A DNA stretch of 14,582 nucleotides from Saprospiraceae bacterium (lineage in GTDB: Bacteria > Bacteroidota > Bacteroidia > Bacteroidales > JAIPBB01), in the NCBI GenBank assembly GCA_021739805.1, contig JAIPBB010000119.1, positions 1 to 14,582 of the forward strand, written 5' to 3'. Shown piece after piece: positions 13,837 through 14,582 of the stretch; within the stretch, counting starts at the first letter, position 1, and each line of letters starts with the position of its first letter. The notes beneath the pieces were generated by a model that did no database searches, was not told the DNA's origin, and was given only the letters and a program-made list of their open reading frames with translations. Made by a program: the position numbers and the translations under genes.

Positions 13837-14400
13837 ATGAAAAACCACATAATTCAATTTTTACTTTCAATTATCGTCACAGTAGTGGCATTATTTTTAG
13901 GATTTCTATTTTCAATAGAAACTCCAGTTAAGACAACTGAAAATTATGTTCTACTTTGGGTTTTAATTTTAAATGGACTTTGGCTTGTTCCTTTCATAAT
14001 CTACTATAGAAAAAAGAAATTAAAAAAAGACACAACTATTGCTTTATTAATCTTTTTTGTGTTTATAATTCCTTTCATTTTTATCCGAGCTTATTCGCCA
14101 AAATTTGATAGTGAAATCTGGAAAAATTCAATTAATAAAAACAGGACTTATGGTGGAATTCCTGCATATTCAAATGGTGAAATGGTCGAAGATTTGATTG
14201 AAAGTGAAATCCTAATCGGAAAAACAATTGACGAAATAGAATTCATATTAGGAAGAAATCATTTTAAACAAAAATATTCTGACTCAACAACTATTTGGTA
14301 CTTCTATCAAAACCAAAGTATTTTTGATGGTTGTGATAAAATATATATTGAATTTGAAAATAACAAAAGTGTAAACGCTGAAATTGGAGGATGCGATTAA
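13837..14400 (+). CDS. Membrane protein with three helices and a BamE/SmpA-like C-terminal segment
   Basis: The 187-residue product has three hydrophobic segments at about residues 5-25, 37-57 and 68-84. A basic loop, YRKKKLKKD (57-65), lies between the second and third and should face the cytoplasm. After the third helix a soluble part of about 100 residues follows. Its end contains LIGKTIDEIEFILGR (126-140), then IWYFYQNQ (153-160) and KIYIEFENNKSVNAEIGGCD (168-187). The order G-x-T/S-x-x-E-I-x-x-x-L-G, a W-Y-x-Y strand and an I-x-F-x-N-x-K-V strand resembles the BamE/SmpA fold found in many small envelope proteins. With an odd number of helices and a cytoplasmic second loop, this domain is predicted to lie outside the cytoplasm. 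Function is unknown. It is preceded by only weak promoter motifs. Confidence 0.78.
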   Translation: MKNHIIQFLLSIIVTVVALFLGFLFSIETPVKTTENYVLLWVLILNGLWLVPFIIYYRKKKLKKDTTIALLIFFVFIIPFIFIRAYSPKFDSEIWKNSINKNRTYGGIPAYSNGEMVEDLIESEILIGKTIDEIEFILGRNHFKQKYSDSTTIWYFYQNQSIFDGCDKIYIEFENNKSVNAEIGGCD

Positions 14401-14450
14401 AGAAAACGGATTACATCACAGCATTAGAGTTACTACATAAATACTAAAGG

Positions 14451-14504
14451 TGGGTTCTAAAAATTCATTTTTTCTCTTTAGATTTAAAAAAATCACAGAA
14501 CCCA
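14451..14504. terminator. Possible terminator hairpin after the last gene
   Basis: TGGGTTCT (14451-14458) and AGAACCCA (14497-14504) form a perfect 8-bp stem 50 bp after the last stop codon. Inside it an ATTTTTT tract and an A7T tract can extend the pairing. There is no clean T run after the stem, so it may be a processed RNA end or a repeat arm instead. The rest of 14401-14582 is AT-rich and shows nothing else. Confidence 0.4.
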
Positions 14505-14582
14505 TTAAACGATTTTCTTAAATCATATCAAAATTACAATATTAATTTTAATTATCACATATAAAAAGTATCTTTTTTTAAA

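Noticed and set aside
1..14582. A new multi-gene defence or mobile system
   Set aside because: Recognised genes are housekeeping or envelope genes; no nuclease, toxin-antitoxin pair, integrase, transposase or reverse transcriptase is visible.

Overview
The window looks like chromosomal DNA from a member of the Bacteroidota, probably an uncultured Bacteroidales-like lineage. It is AT-rich. One encoded protein ends in a type IX secretion (T9SS) sorting domain. The lysyl-tRNA synthetase carries the C-terminal tail usual in this phylum. Several genes have a TAnnTTTG element upstream, the Bacteroidota -7 box, and Shine-Dalgarno sequences are mostly weak or absent. I see no phage, IS element, CRISPR array, tRNA or rRNA. 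The genes are mainly housekeeping and cell-envelope genes, and the genes of known families look intact.

Layout, left to right. (1) Positions 1-1031: the 3' part of a biotin-dependent carboxyltransferase (OadA/PycB type), cut by the window edge. (2) Positions 1456-3112: a small exported protein and an exported TPR protein, convergent across a strong bidirectional terminator. (3) Positions 3334-5052: lysS on the minus strand, with a related AT-rich repeat on each side. (4) Positions 5350-7091: lipB and lipA, the two steps of de novo lipoylation. LipB moves octanoate from acyl carrier protein to the lipoyl domain and LipA inserts the two sulfurs. (5) Positions 7098-9373, minus strand: a lipoprotein gene followed by a T9SS-secreted protein whose seven repeats suggest a seven-bladed beta-propeller. 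(6) Positions 9544-11174: manA (mannose-6-phosphate isomerase) and a LOG-family nucleotide phosphoribohydrolase, divergent from a 59-bp spacer. (7) Positions 11380-12431: a P-loop kinase-like protein of the UPF0200/dephospho-CoA-kinase type, joined by a 4-bp ATGA overlap to a dCMP deaminase, so probably a small nucleotide-metabolism operon. (8) Positions 12537-14400: an exported Lys/Tyr-rich repeat protein and a three-helix membrane protein with a BamE/SmpA-like C-terminal segment.

The least ordinary content lies between the genes. Four intergenic regions carry degenerate arrays with a 7-bp period. Two are attached to copies of a GCGTCATTG palindrome (1141-1236 and 6108-6200). One is a purine-rich array of about 98 bp (11264-11361). 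One pair forms the arms of the AT-rich repeats that flank lysS (3165-3325 and 5162-5296). These arrays are the best candidates for something undescribed. I found no new multi-gene system in the coding regions.
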